Of a stretch of DNA of 64,000 bases, positions 18,534 through 27,550 are shown piece by piece (within the stretch, counting starts at the first letter, position 1; each line of letters starts with the position of its first letter). The position numbers and the translations under genes are program-made. The stretch spans positions 1 to 64,000 of the forward strand of contig CACGEC010000002.1 in NCBI GenBank assembly GCA_902572005.1, written 5' to 3'. Below the pieces are notes generated by a model. The model had not been told where the DNA came from, searched no databases, and saw nothing but the letters and a program-made list of their open reading frames with translations. This DNA is from an uncultured Pelagibacteraceae bacterium (GTDB lineage Bacteria; Pseudomonadota; Alphaproteobacteria; Pelagibacterales; Pelagibacteraceae).

Positions 18534-19439
18534 TTAATTAAGTGCTATATATCTTTTGTTCCATCTCATTATGAGACTGTAATATACAATTGATATAAAG
18601 AGAAAGAACCCACCTACAATAGTGTTGGTTGAGGGTATTTCGTTAATTCCAAAAAGTGGTAGCCATACCCAAAAAATTCCACCAATCACCTCAGTAAGAG
18701 AAAGTAAAGTAAGTTCAGCTGCAGGAATAGCCTTTGATCCAATAGAATATAAGATTAATCCTAGACATACTAATGTTCCATGAAGTGAAAACATAGAACT
18801 ATTATAACTGGTTGCAAAAAAAGGTTGTTTGGTTAATAAAATTATGATCGATGCAAATACAAAGCAAAATAATCCTGCAATAGCTACTGTAGTAAATTTC
18901 GGTGTTTCTTTTCTCCATCTAAGAGTTACAGAGAATACTGAAAAACCAATTGACGAAACAAGCCCAAAAACAAAACCCAATAAAGAGTTTTTTTCAGTGT
19001 TTCCAATTGCCATAATTATGATTCCAATTGTAGCAACAATGATTGAAACCCAAACATTTAATGAAATTTTTTCTTTTAAAAATAAATAAGCCAATATTGC
19101 AGTAAAAAATGGCATTGCAGCTAAACATAATAGAGTCACTGCGGCAGAAGTATTTGTAATTGAATAAATAAAAGTAATCATTGCTACACCAAGCCCTGTC
19201 CCACCAATTATTCCAGATCTACCAACTTTTTTGTAATTTTTATAAAAATTAATTCCCTCTTCAAAGTACAAATATAAATTTAAAATTATAAATATTGTTA
19301 AACCTCGACCAAAAATATATTGCCAAGGAACCATATGCGGATTGTCCATATATCTCACAACAAGTGGACCAAAAGACCAAAGAATTCCTGCAAATAAAAC
19401 TACAGGGATAGCAATTTTTTCATTTTTTAGCTCAATCAT
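18534..19439 (-). CDS. EamA/DMT-type transporter of the creatinase operon
   Basis: A 301-aa membrane protein with about ten helices in two EamA repeats. Markers include PVVLFAGILWSFGPLVVRY in helix 1, FFTAILAYLFLKEKIS in the first repeat and LTEVIGGIFWVWLPLFGINE in the second. It is the first gene of the operon leading to creatinase and the amidinotransferase, which makes a guanidino compound, sarcosine, ornithine or an amino acid the likely cargo. Direction of transport is unknown. Confidence 0.83.
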   Translation of the reverse strand: MIELKNEKIAIPVVLFAGILWSFGPLVVRYMDNPHMVPWQYIFGRGLTIFIILNLYLYFEEGINFYKNYKKVGRSGIIGGTGLGVAMITFIYSITNTSAAVTLLCLAAMPFFTAILAYLFLKEKISLNVWVSIIVATIGIIIMAIGNTEKNSLLGFVFGLVSSIGFSVFSVTLRWRKETPKFTTVAIAGLFCFVFASIIILLTKQPFFATSYNSSMFSLHGTLVCLGLILYSIGSKAIPAAELTLLSLTEVIGGIFWVWLPLFGINEIPSTNTIVGGFFLFISIVYYSLIMRWNKRYIALN

Positions 19440-19491
19440 AGTGAATATTTAATTCTTATTAGTTTGAACTACAACAAAAATTCAACCTTCC

Positions 19492-20742
19492 CTAAAAATT
19501 TTGATTTGGATAATGTGGAGAAAAACAATCTACGATTTCTCCTTTTTTAAATTTAGACTTGCCAGATGGTAATAAAGTCCAAATATTTGAATTGGTAAAA
19601 GATTTAATTCTAAATGATTCTTGCCCTTTTAAAATTTCAACTTCTATTTTACCATTTTTAGTTGTATTAATCTTGCTCTTTACAAATCTAGTAAAATTAA
19701 TCTTTTTCTCAAAATTATTTTTTAAAATTGCTTTAAGCGGTTTTTCTTCATTGATTCCAAGTAGAGTTTGTAAATAAGGATAAACAAAAAATCTAAAACA
19801 GGCTGCAGTAGAAATAGGATTGCCAGGAAGACCAAAAATAGCTTTTTGCTTTCCTTTGATATTGGCAAATAAAATCGGTCTACCAGGTCTTATTGCAACA
19901 CTTTTAAAATAATTTGATAATTTGAATTTATTTACAATTTTAGGAACATAATCGAATTTTCCAGCAGATACAGCGCCAGAGGTGATAATAATATCAATTT
20001 TTGAATTAAGCATTTTTTTTATCTGTCTTTCAAAAGTTAATTCATCTTTATCTTTCAAAATTCCTCCATAATAAAAATTAAATAAAAAATTTTTAGCAAT
20101 AGACTTTATATAATGACTATTAGAATTTCTCACCTTCCAGTCTGGGATAATTTCTTTGTCACTAATTTCGTTACCTGTAGAAAAAAACAAAACATTAGGA
20201 ATTCTTTTCACTTTAATATTTTTAATACCAAGTGATTTTAAAACTAATATATGATTAGAGTTTAAAATTGTACCTCTTCTTATTAATAAATCATCTTTTT
20301 TATAATCAGATCCTTTGAATCTTACATGTTGATATTTTTTAATCTTTTCATTAATCAAAATAAATTTAGGATTTTGTCTGTTTGGGAAGAATTTTATTTT
20401 TTCGATCGGAATAATTGTATCAAAGCCTTTAGGTAAGAGCCCTCCCGTCATTATCTCAATTGTTTTAAATTTTTGGTTGTTTTTGCTTTTTGGTCTATTC
20501 CCAGCAGCAATCATTCCAATAATTTTAAAATATTTAATTTTTTTCTTATTTAAATTATTTGTGTCTTTTGAATTAATTGCGTAACCATCAAAAGCAGCAT
20601 TGTTGCCTGCAGGATTATTTATTTTACTTAATATGTCCTCAGCAGCTACTCTATTAATGCAATCAGTGCTTTTTATTAATTCAGTTCTTATTTTAATTTT
20701 TGATCTTTTAAGAATTTTTCTAGCTTGCTTGTAACTAATCAT
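19492..20742 (-). CDS. moeA: Molybdopterin molybdenumtransferase
   Basis: Inserts molybdenum into adenylylated molybdopterin to form active cofactor. The 416-aa protein shows the N-terminal NxAxDGYAI motif (NNAAFDGYAI, near 48-57), MTGGLLPKGFDTIIPIE, the STGNE motif, TSGAVSAGKFDYV and the GLPGNPIS loop. It is co-transcribed with mobA (8-nt overlap) and points away from the formate dehydrogenase cluster, the Mo enzyme next door. Confidence 0.94.
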   Translation of the reverse strand: MISYKQARKILKRSKIKIRTELIKSTDCINRVAAEDILSKINNPAGNNAAFDGYAINSKDTNNLNKKKIKYFKIIGMIAAGNRPKSKNNQKFKTIEIMTGGLLPKGFDTIIPIEKIKFFPNRQNPKFILINEKIKKYQHVRFKGSDYKKDDLLIRRGTILNSNHILVLKSLGIKNIKVKRIPNVLFFSTGNEISDKEIIPDWKVRNSNSHYIKSIAKNFLFNFYYGGILKDKDELTFERQIKKMLNSKIDIIITSGAVSAGKFDYVPKIVNKFKLSNYFKSVAIRPGRPILFANIKGKQKAIFGLPGNPISTAACFRFFVYPYLQTLLGINEEKPLKAILKNNFEKKINFTRFVKSKINTTKNGKIEVEILKGQESFRIKSFTNSNIWTLLPSGKSKFKKGEIVDCFSPHYPNQNF

Positions 20743-21343
20743 TTTTCATTATTTCTATTGCTTTTTCTAAATCTTCTTTTGTATTTATATTAAAAAATGG
20801 GTCTGGTTCTTTATATCCAATATTGACAGTGCTTACACCAATCGAATTGGCCCAAACTTCGACTTTTCTTTCGCCTCTTAAAATATCAGTTTGTAATTGA
20901 TCAATTAGTTCTAACGACCATAGACCAAAAATATTATGTCTTGTTTCTTTGCTTTTAATAAAGAATAATTTGCTCTCATTAATTTTAATATTATCATAAA
21001 AATATCTAAGTTCTTTTTTTGTAAAAAATGGTGTGTCGGATGGGAATGTTGAAATCCATTTATATTTTCTATTATTTTCTTTTACCCATTTCATTGCAGT
21101 CAAAACTCCTCCTAATGGACCCAGTCCACTTTGAAAATCTTTTGTAAGTGATATATTTTTGGATTTCATAAAACTTATTGGTTCATTAGCAACTATTAAT
21201 GTTTCATTAAATTCGCCTATAATTTCATTTAGAATGAAATCTATCAATAATTTATCTTGTAATTTTACTTGAGATTTATCCTGACCAAATCTCTGTGACT
21301 TTCCTCCTGCTAGCACAACACCTAAAATATTGTTAAGATCCAT
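20735..21343 (-). CDS. mobA: Molybdenum cofactor guanylyltransferase
   Basis: Attaches GMP to molybdopterin, giving the guanine-dinucleotide form used by DMSO-reductase-family enzymes such as formate dehydrogenase. The N-terminal nucleotide-binding motif LAGGKSQRFGQDKS (near residues 11-24), PLGGVLTAM and FPSDTPFF match MobA. Length 202 aa is normal. It starts only 43 bp from the divergent Fe-S scaffold gene, so a shared regulatory region for cofactor and enzyme synthesis is plausible. Confidence 0.92.
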   Translation of the reverse strand: MDLNNILGVVLAGGKSQRFGQDKSQVKLQDKLLIDFILNEIIGEFNETLIVANEPISFMKSKNISLTKDFQSGLGPLGGVLTAMKWVKENNRKYKWISTFPSDTPFFTKKELRYFYDNIKINESKLFFIKSKETRHNIFGLWSLELIDQLQTDILRGERKVEVWANSIGVSTVNIGYKEPDPFFNINTKEDLEKAIEIMKND

Positions 21344-21386
21344 AAATTAAAATATAAAACATTAAATTTTGATTTAAAGAAATAAT

Positions 21387-21785
21387 ATGGATTTAAGAAT
21401 TCTAGAAATTGCATCTAATACTGAAAATAATAAAGTTATTAATAACTTTACTCACAAGTCAAAAAATAAAAATCCAATTTGTGGTGATGAGATGGAAATC
21501 AGCTTAATAGTTGAAAATGATAAAGTTACAGATATGGGTTATCAGTGCAAATCATGTGTCTATTGCCAAGCATCCGTAAGTATGTTGTCTCAAAAAATTA
21601 AGAATCAAAATTTGGATGAAATAAGAAAATTTATAGAAACTTCTGAAAATATGTTTGAAAGTACCAAATTAGTTTTAGAAAAAAAATGGAAAGATTTTAT
21701 AGAGCTATTAAATAAAAAAAATATATCAAGAAAAGAATGCTTGCTTCTTCCTATGAGAACTGTTTTAAAAGCATTAAAATTATAA
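21387..21785 (+). CDS. IscU/SufU-like Fe-S scaffold in the formate dehydrogenase cluster
   Basis: A 132-aa protein of the NifU N-terminal/IscU superfamily, which assembles Fe-S clusters on cysteines. The SufU-like signature residues are NPICGDEM (Cys32, Asp34), Cys60 before QAS, and RKECLLLP (Cys118). Two additional cysteines precede Cys60 (Cys54, Cys57), forming CxxCxxC. Its position at the head of scaffold-HPP-fdhD-fdsB-fdsA suggests a scaffold dedicated to the many clusters of this formate dehydrogenase. The stop overlaps the next start (TAATG). Confidence 0.8.
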   Translation: MDLRILEIASNTENNKVINNFTHKSKNKNPICGDEMEISLIVENDKVTDMGYQCKSCVYCQASVSMLSQKIKNQNLDEIRKFIETSENMFESTKLVLEKKWKDFIELLNKKNISRKECLLLPMRTVLKALKL

Positions 21786-22261
21786 TGATCAAAATTAATA
21801 AAGATATTTTTAAAAAAGCTTTGTTAGCTGGAATATTTTCTGCATTCACAATAGGCGTACTGACTGTATTAACCTACAAAAGTGCCTTAGGATTATTTAT
21901 AGCTGGATCATTTGGTTCATCTATGGTTTTGTTGTTTGGTTTCCCAGAGAGTCCATTTGCTCAACCAAAAAATGTTTTTTTTGGACATCTGGTAACAGCG
22001 CTAGTTGGAGTATTTTTTGTAACAATGATTCCTCTGCCAATGTACATAAGTATAGCACTAGCTGTTGGAGTTGGTATTTTTTTAATGATACTTTTAAATG
22101 TTGTACACCCACCTGCTGGTGGGAATCCAATTATGGTAATTATTGGAAGTGTTTCTTATGATTACTTATTAAGTCCGATTATTTTTGGATGTATCATCAT
22201 TATTTCACTTGCAATTTTGATTAATAAATTTTTACTTAAAAAGAATTATCCGTTAAAATGA
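21785..22261 (+). CDS. HPP-family integral membrane protein
   Basis: A 158-aa membrane protein with four to five helices and the family motif VHPPAGGNP (around residues 101-109). HPP proteins in cyanobacteria and chloroplasts are linked to nitrite transport. Here the gene overlaps the scaffold gene (ATG at 21785) and lies 4 bp upstream of fdhD, inside the formate dehydrogenase operon. Because formate and nitrite are similar small anions, formate uptake is a possible role, by inference only. The longer ATG-less extension upstream is rejected because it runs inside the scaffold gene. Confidence 0.8.
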   Translation: MIKINKDIFKKALLAGIFSAFTIGVLTVLTYKSALGLFIAGSFGSSMVLLFGFPESPFAQPKNVFFGHLVTALVGVFFVTMIPLPMYISIALAVGVGIFLMILLNVVHPPAGGNPIMVIIGSVSYDYLLSPIIFGCIIIISLAILINKFLLKKNYPLK

Positions 22262-22265
22262 TTTA

Positions 22266-23105
22266 ATGAATTCAAAGTATAAGGTTGTCAAATTTAAGAA
22301 AGATAAATTTGAGAATATTGATGATTTTATTTCTATAGAAGAGCCTCTTGAAATTTTATTAAAATACAAAGAAAAAGATAATTGGGTAATAAACAGTTTA
22401 TCAATCACCATGAGAACTCCTGGTCACGATGAAGATTTAGTTAGAGGTTTTTTATACAATGAACAAATAATTCAGAATATAAGCGATATAGACAGTATAG
22501 AAAGTTTTGGAGAAAAAGTTGGACAATATAAGATACAAAACAAAATCCAAGTAACTCTCAATAATTCAAAAAATATTAATATTTCAAAAATAAAAAGAGA
22601 TTTTATAACTAATTCATCATGTGGAGTTTGTGGAAAATCATCACTCGATGCATTGGAAATAATTAAAAAAGAAAAAACATATAAATCTGATCCTAAATTA
22701 ACTAAAGAAATCATTATTCAATCACCTGCAGTTTTAAGAAATAATCAATCTGAATTTTCCAAAACTGGAGGTATTCATGCAAGCGGATTATTTTCCTCTG
22801 ATGGAAAATTGATATCTTTGAGAGAAGATGTTGGTAGACATAATGCTTTAGATAAGATGATTGGAAATGCATTAAATAAGAAACAAATTGAGGCTAAAAA
22901 TCAATTTGTAACTTGCTCGGGTCGACTTAATTTTGAACTGGTACAGAAAGTTTTAATGACAAATATTGGCTTAATGATTGGTGTAGGTGCGCCAACTAGC
23001 CTAGCTATAGACCTTGCGAATAGATTTGACATGACCTTGATAGGTTTCGTAAAAGAGGATAGTTTTAACATTTACACAAATAACCAGAAGGTTATTGTAA
23101 ATTGA
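22266..23105 (+). CDS. fdhD: Formate dehydrogenase sulfurtransferase FdhD
   Basis: FdhD passes sulfur to the molybdenum cofactor so that formate dehydrogenase becomes active. The 279-aa protein has MRTPGHDEDLVRGFLY near residues 50-65, the NSSCGVCGKSS double-cysteine motif near residues 118-128, GGIHASGLF, and REDVGRHNALDKMIG, all diagnostic. It lies between the HPP gene and the fused beta/gamma subunit gene. Confidence 0.94.
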   Translation: MNSKYKVVKFKKDKFENIDDFISIEEPLEILLKYKEKDNWVINSLSITMRTPGHDEDLVRGFLYNEQIIQNISDIDSIESFGEKVGQYKIQNKIQVTLNNSKNINISKIKRDFITNSSCGVCGKSSLDALEIIKKEKTYKSDPKLTKEIIIQSPAVLRNNQSEFSKTGGIHASGLFSSDGKLISLREDVGRHNALDKMIGNALNKKQIEAKNQFVTCSGRLNFELVQKVLMTNIGLMIGVGAPTSLAIDLANRFDMTLIGFVKEDSFNIYTNNQKVIVN

Positions 23106-23121
23106 AATTGCGGAGAGGATA

Positions 23122-24777
23122 GTGTCAAAAAATATTAGTAATTTATCAGGTAGAGTTGGGTTAAAGGATAACCTTTTTAAAAAATTGTCTGAGAATGTGC
23201 TTAACGACTCTCCAAAAGATATTAAAGAGATTGCAAAAGAGTATAACTTAGGTGTTTCCACAATTCATGGTGCAGAGAGTTTTTATGAATTTTTAAGACC
23301 ATCTCACAGAGAGAAAAAAGCTTTTGTTTGTAACGGAAGTGCTTGTATGTGTGCTGGTACTCAAGACAAGCTTAAAGAAACTCTAAAATCTAAACTTGGA
23401 AACGACAAAGTAGGAGAAATGTTTTGTTTGGGTCACTGCTATGAAAACCATGCTTTCCATTATGATGGTGAAAATTATGCAGGAAAGGATATAGAAAAAA
23501 TTGACCAAATTTTAAATGGAGAAAAAATCAAACAAGAAAAATTTTTTTCAAAAAGTTTTGCAAAAACTAGCTTTTTAATGGATGATAAACTTTCTTCAAC
23601 AGAGCAATTTAAAGAACAATTAAATAAATTTTTAAAAATAAATAAAAAAGAAATTGTAAAATCGTTACTGGATTCAAATCTTACTGGAAGAGGTGGCGCC
23701 GGGTTTCCAACGGGAATGAAATGGGACTTTTGTAGTAAAGCAAAAGGTGAAAAAAAATATGTTATATGTAATGCTGACGAAGGAGACTCAGGTGCATTTT
23801 CTGACAGATATCTTTTAGAGGATCAGCCTTTAAAAGTTATTTTTGGAATGGTAATATGTGGTTTAGTTATTGGAAGTGATGAAGGTGTTTTATATATTAG
23901 AGGTGAATATCCAAAATCTATAGAAGCAATTAATGGATGTATCAATGAGCTTAAAAAATTAAATTTACTAGGTGAAAATATTTTAGGTACTAACTTTTCT
24001 TTTGATCTGGGAATTTGTATTGGTCAAGGTGCTTATATATGTGGAGAGGAAACAGCTTTAATTGCATCAATTGAGGGAAGACGAGCCGAAGTAGATGTAA
24101 GACCTCCTTTCCCTGTTACAGAGGGACTTTATAAAAAACCAACTGTAGTCAATAATGTTGAAACATTAGCGGCAGCTACTGGTATCTTAATTAATGGTGC
24201 TGAAAAATTCTCATCTATTGGAAATAAAAAATCTGCAGGAACAAAATTAGTTTGTTTGGATAGTTTTTTTAATAATCCTGGTGTTTATGAAATTGATATG
24301 GGAACACCAATGAAAAAAATATTTAACGAAATTGGTGGAGGTTATAAGGAACCAGTTAAAGCTTTTCAAATTGGCGGACCTTTAGGAGGAGTTGTGCCAA
24401 TAAATGAAATAGATAATCTTAATTTGGATTTTCAAGAATTTAGCTCTAAAGGCTTTATGTTAGGTCATGCAAGTGTTGTAAGTATTCCTAAAGATTTTCC
24501 AATGACAGAGTATATTCATCATTTGTTTGAATTCTCTGCTGAAGAATCTTGTGGTAAATGTTTTCCTGGAAGACTTGGGTCTTATAGAGGTAAAGAAATG
24601 TTTGACCAGGCAAAGAAAAAAACTGCTAAAATTCCACTAAAATTATTAAACGAATTGTTGGTTACTATGCAAAAAGGCTGTTTATGTGCTCTTTGTGGAG
24701 CAATACCAACTCCCATTATGAACATCTTAAAGTATTTTGGTGATGAAATGAAAAGTGATATGGTAAAAGATAACTAA
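23122..24777 (+). CDS. fdsB: NAD-dependent formate dehydrogenase, fused gamma-beta subunit (FdsG-FdsB type)
   Basis: Electron-transfer subunit that passes electrons from FdsA to NAD+. Residues 1-130 form a thioredoxin-like NuoE/FdsG domain with a [2Fe-2S] set at Cys70, Cys75, Cys102 and Cys106. Residues from about 160 are NuoF/FdsB-like: GRGGAGFPTG (FMN/NAD site), ADEGDSGAF, GAYICGEETALI, and the 4Fe-4S motif ESCGKCFPGR with a later Cys in CLCALCG. In several bacteria these are separate genes; here they are one 551-aa chain. The start is GTG with GGAGAG upstream. The stop overlaps the fdsA start. Confidence 0.9.
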   Translation: MSKNISNLSGRVGLKDNLFKKLSENVLNDSPKDIKEIAKEYNLGVSTIHGAESFYEFLRPSHREKKAFVCNGSACMCAGTQDKLKETLKSKLGNDKVGEMFCLGHCYENHAFHYDGENYAGKDIEKIDQILNGEKIKQEKFFSKSFAKTSFLMDDKLSSTEQFKEQLNKFLKINKKEIVKSLLDSNLTGRGGAGFPTGMKWDFCSKAKGEKKYVICNADEGDSGAFSDRYLLEDQPLKVIFGMVICGLVIGSDEGVLYIRGEYPKSIEAINGCINELKKLNLLGENILGTNFSFDLGICIGQGAYICGEETALIASIEGRRAEVDVRPPFPVTEGLYKKPTVVNNVETLAAATGILINGAEKFSSIGNKKSAGTKLVCLDSFFNNPGVYEIDMGTPMKKIFNEIGGGYKEPVKAFQIGGPLGGVVPINEIDNLNLDFQEFSSKGFMLGHASVVSIPKDFPMTEYIHHLFEFSAEESCGKCFPGRLGSYRGKEMFDQAKKKTAKIPLKLLNELLVTMQKGCLCALCGAIPTPIMNILKYFGDEMKSDMVKDN

Positions 24778-27545
24778 TGAGTTCTGAAAAAAGAAAAATA
24801 GCTTATATAGATGGAAAGCCATATGAAATTGGTGCTAATCACACATCTATTTTAAAATTTGTAAAAAGCTATATTGGTGAAAAGAAGGTCCCCACATTAT
24901 GTGATGATCCTAATTTAGCTCCATATGGTGCTTGTAGGGTTTGTTCTGTTGAAGTGGCTTTAGAAAAAGATGGTCCAACAAAAGTTGTTGCTTCATGCCA
25001 CACACCAGTCGCTGAAAATCAGCACATTTTTACATCAAATGAAAATCTTCATAATTTAAGAAAAAATATTGTTGAGTTAGTTTTAACTGACCACCCAATG
25101 GAATGTAACACTTGTGAAGTAAATAACAATTGTGAACTTCAAACTGTTGCAAATGATTTAGGTATTTCGGACCATAGATATAATAGTCCAAAACAACACA
25201 AGGGCATTCCAAGAGACACGTCTCATGATTATATGAGAATGAATTTAGATAACTGTATTAATTGCGGAAGGTGTGTAAGAGCTTGTGATGAAATCCAAGG
25301 TTCATTTGTTTTAACAATGTCTGGAAGAGGATTTGAGTCTAGAATTACTACTGATAACGATATGATGTTCGGAGATTCATCTTGTGTATCTTGTGGAGCT
25401 TGCGCACATACTTGCCCAACAGATGCAATTTCTGATGTTTTTAAATCAAAATCTGTGGCTGTTGATAAAAAAGTTAGAACTACTTGTTCTTATTGTGGAG
25501 TCGGATGTAATTTAGAAGCATCTATTAAAGATAATAAAGTAGTTGCTATAGATACTCCAAAAGAAACAGAGGTAAATGCTGGTCATACATGTATTAAAGG
25601 AAGATATGCATTTGGTTTTTATGATCACCCTGACAGACTTAAAACTCCATTAATTAAAAGAAATGGAAAATTTGAGGAGGCTACTTGGGATGAAGCTTAT
25701 GATTTTATCAAAAAGGAAATGCAAAGAATAACAAAAGATCATGGGCCAGATGCTTTTGCAGGTATTTCATCTGCAAGATGTACTAATGAAGAGAATTATG
25801 TTTTTCAAAAAATGATTAGGGCTGCTGTAGGTACTAATAGTGTAGACTGTTGTGCAAGAATTTGTCACTCACCTACTGCGTGGGGAATGCAACAAACGTT
25901 TGGAACAGGTGCTGCAACTAACTCAACTGAAGACATTTTTCATGCAGATCTATTTTTGGTAATTGGCGCAAATCCAACTAATGCACATCCTGTTACTGGT
26001 GCAAAAATAAAACAACAAGTTATGAAAGGTAAAAAACTTATTGTTTTAGATCCCATCACAACTGAATTAGCAAAATTAGCAGATTATCATATAAAATTAA
26101 GACCTGGAACTAATGTAGCTGTACTTAATATGATGTTACATTTTATTATTAAATTAAAATTATTTAATGCTGATTTTGTAAGAGATCGAACAGAAGGATT
26201 TGATAATTTCCTAAAAGAAATAGAAAGACAAGATGTTGATCAACTAGCAAAGGTTGCTGGAGTTGATAAACAGCTTGTTAAAGAGGCTGCAATTGCGTAT
26301 GCAACAGCAAAAAATTCAATGGAGTTTCATGGTTTAGGAGTGACAGAGCACGAACAAGGTTCAAAAACTGTAATGTTAATTGCAGACTTAGCTATGATTA
26401 CTGGTAACATTGGAAGAAAAGGTGTGGGAGTAAATCCTTTAAGAGGACAGAATAATGTTCAAGGTGCTGCGGATATGGGATGTCAACCTCATCAAGGTGC
26501 AGGATACTTTGAAGTTTCAGATAAAAAAAATCAAAAATTCTATACAGAAAAATATGGAGTAACACATCCAACTAAACCTGGCCTAAAAATTCCCCAAATG
26601 TTTGAAGCAGCAATTAATAAAGAGCTAAAAGGTGTGTGGATTATCGGGGAGGATATTGTTCAAACTGATCCTAATAGTGCTCATGTAATTGAAGCAATGA
26701 ACTCTTTAGAACTTTTGGTTGTACAAGAAATATTTATGAGTGAGACAGCTAAATTAGCAACTGTTGTTTTACCAGGAACTACTTTTTTAGAAAAGGATGG
26801 AACTTTCACTAATACTGAAAGAAGAGTGCAAAGAGTTAATCGGGCAGTACCCCCTTTGCCTGGCACAAAACCTGATGGAGTTATAGTAACTGAAATGATG
26901 CAAAAACTTGGTTTTGACCAGCCAACATATGATGCAAATCAAGTACTTGCTGAAATCGCAGATATAGTACCTTTCTTCAAGGGTATAACTCGAGAAAGAT
27001 TAGGTAAACTTGGTTTACAATGGCCTGTAAAGGAAGATGGAACAGATACTCAAATATTGCATACTGAAGAATTTAAACTAGGAAAAGGTCGATTGAAAAA
27101 TTTTGATTGGAAAGAGTCATCTGAAATTGAGGCCAATCATAAAGATTATCCTCTAATATTAACTACTAGTCGAGTTTTACAACATTATAATGCTGCTACC
27201 ATGACAAGAAGAACTAGTAATATTAATATTGTTGATGAAGATGTTTTATTAATACATCCTAAAGATGCAGCTAATAGAGATTTAAATACAGGTGATATTG
27301 GTAGATTATATTCAGGAAGAGGTGAAGTTGCCTTAAAAGTAGAAGTTACTGATAAAGTAAAAGAAGGTATAGTTTTTACAACATTCCATTTCCCTGAACA
27401 TATGGTCAATATGGTAACAGGTCATGGAAAAGATGAAGAGACAATGTGTGCTGAATACAAAGTTTCTTCAGTACAAGTACAAAAAATATCAAATCAATTC
27501 AAAACTGAAGTAAAACCAAAAGAGCATCAAGCTGAAGTAAGCTAA
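24777..27545 (+). CDS. fdsA: NAD-dependent formate dehydrogenase alpha subunit
   Basis: Molybdenum enzyme oxidising formate to CO2. Domains in order: plant-type [2Fe-2S] (Cys42, 53, 56, 74); NuoG-like His/Cys cluster (His106, Cys110, 113, 119); two ferredoxin 4Fe-4S sites (Cys160-170 and 203-213); a further 4Fe-4S site (Cys237, 240, 244, 272); then the bis-MGD catalytic domain. The active site CARICHSP gives Cys363 and His364, so cysteine rather than selenocysteine ligates Mo. Length 922 aa fits FdsA. No separate small delta subunit gene follows; SelO starts 5 bp later. Confidence 0.94.
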   Translation: MSSEKRKIAYIDGKPYEIGANHTSILKFVKSYIGEKKVPTLCDDPNLAPYGACRVCSVEVALEKDGPTKVVASCHTPVAENQHIFTSNENLHNLRKNIVELVLTDHPMECNTCEVNNNCELQTVANDLGISDHRYNSPKQHKGIPRDTSHDYMRMNLDNCINCGRCVRACDEIQGSFVLTMSGRGFESRITTDNDMMFGDSSCVSCGACAHTCPTDAISDVFKSKSVAVDKKVRTTCSYCGVGCNLEASIKDNKVVAIDTPKETEVNAGHTCIKGRYAFGFYDHPDRLKTPLIKRNGKFEEATWDEAYDFIKKEMQRITKDHGPDAFAGISSARCTNEENYVFQKMIRAAVGTNSVDCCARICHSPTAWGMQQTFGTGAATNSTEDIFHADLFLVIGANPTNAHPVTGAKIKQQVMKGKKLIVLDPITTELAKLADYHIKLRPGTNVAVLNMMLHFIIKLKLFNADFVRDRTEGFDNFLKEIERQDVDQLAKVAGVDKQLVKEAAIAYATAKNSMEFHGLGVTEHEQGSKTVMLIADLAMITGNIGRKGVGVNPLRGQNNVQGAADMGCQPHQGAGYFEVSDKKNQKFYTEKYGVTHPTKPGLKIPQMFEAAINKELKGVWIIGEDIVQTDPNSAHVIEAMNSLELLVVQEIFMSETAKLATVVLPGTTFLEKDGTFTNTERRVQRVNRAVPPLPGTKPDGVIVTEMMQKLGFDQPTYDANQVLAEIADIVPFFKGITRERLGKLGLQWPVKEDGTDTQILHTEEFKLGKGRLKNFDWKESSEIEANHKDYPLILTTSRVLQHYNAATMTRRTSNINIVDEDVLLIHPKDAANRDLNTGDIGRLYSGRGEVALKVEVTDKVKEGIVFTTFHFPEHMVNMVTGHGKDEETMCAEYKVSSVQVQKISNQFKTEVKPKEHQAEVS

Positions 27546-27550
27546 TTAAA

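Noticed and set aside
24777-27545. Selenocysteine-containing formate dehydrogenase
   Set aside because: The active-site position reads as a Cys codon within CARICHSP and there is no in-frame TGA.
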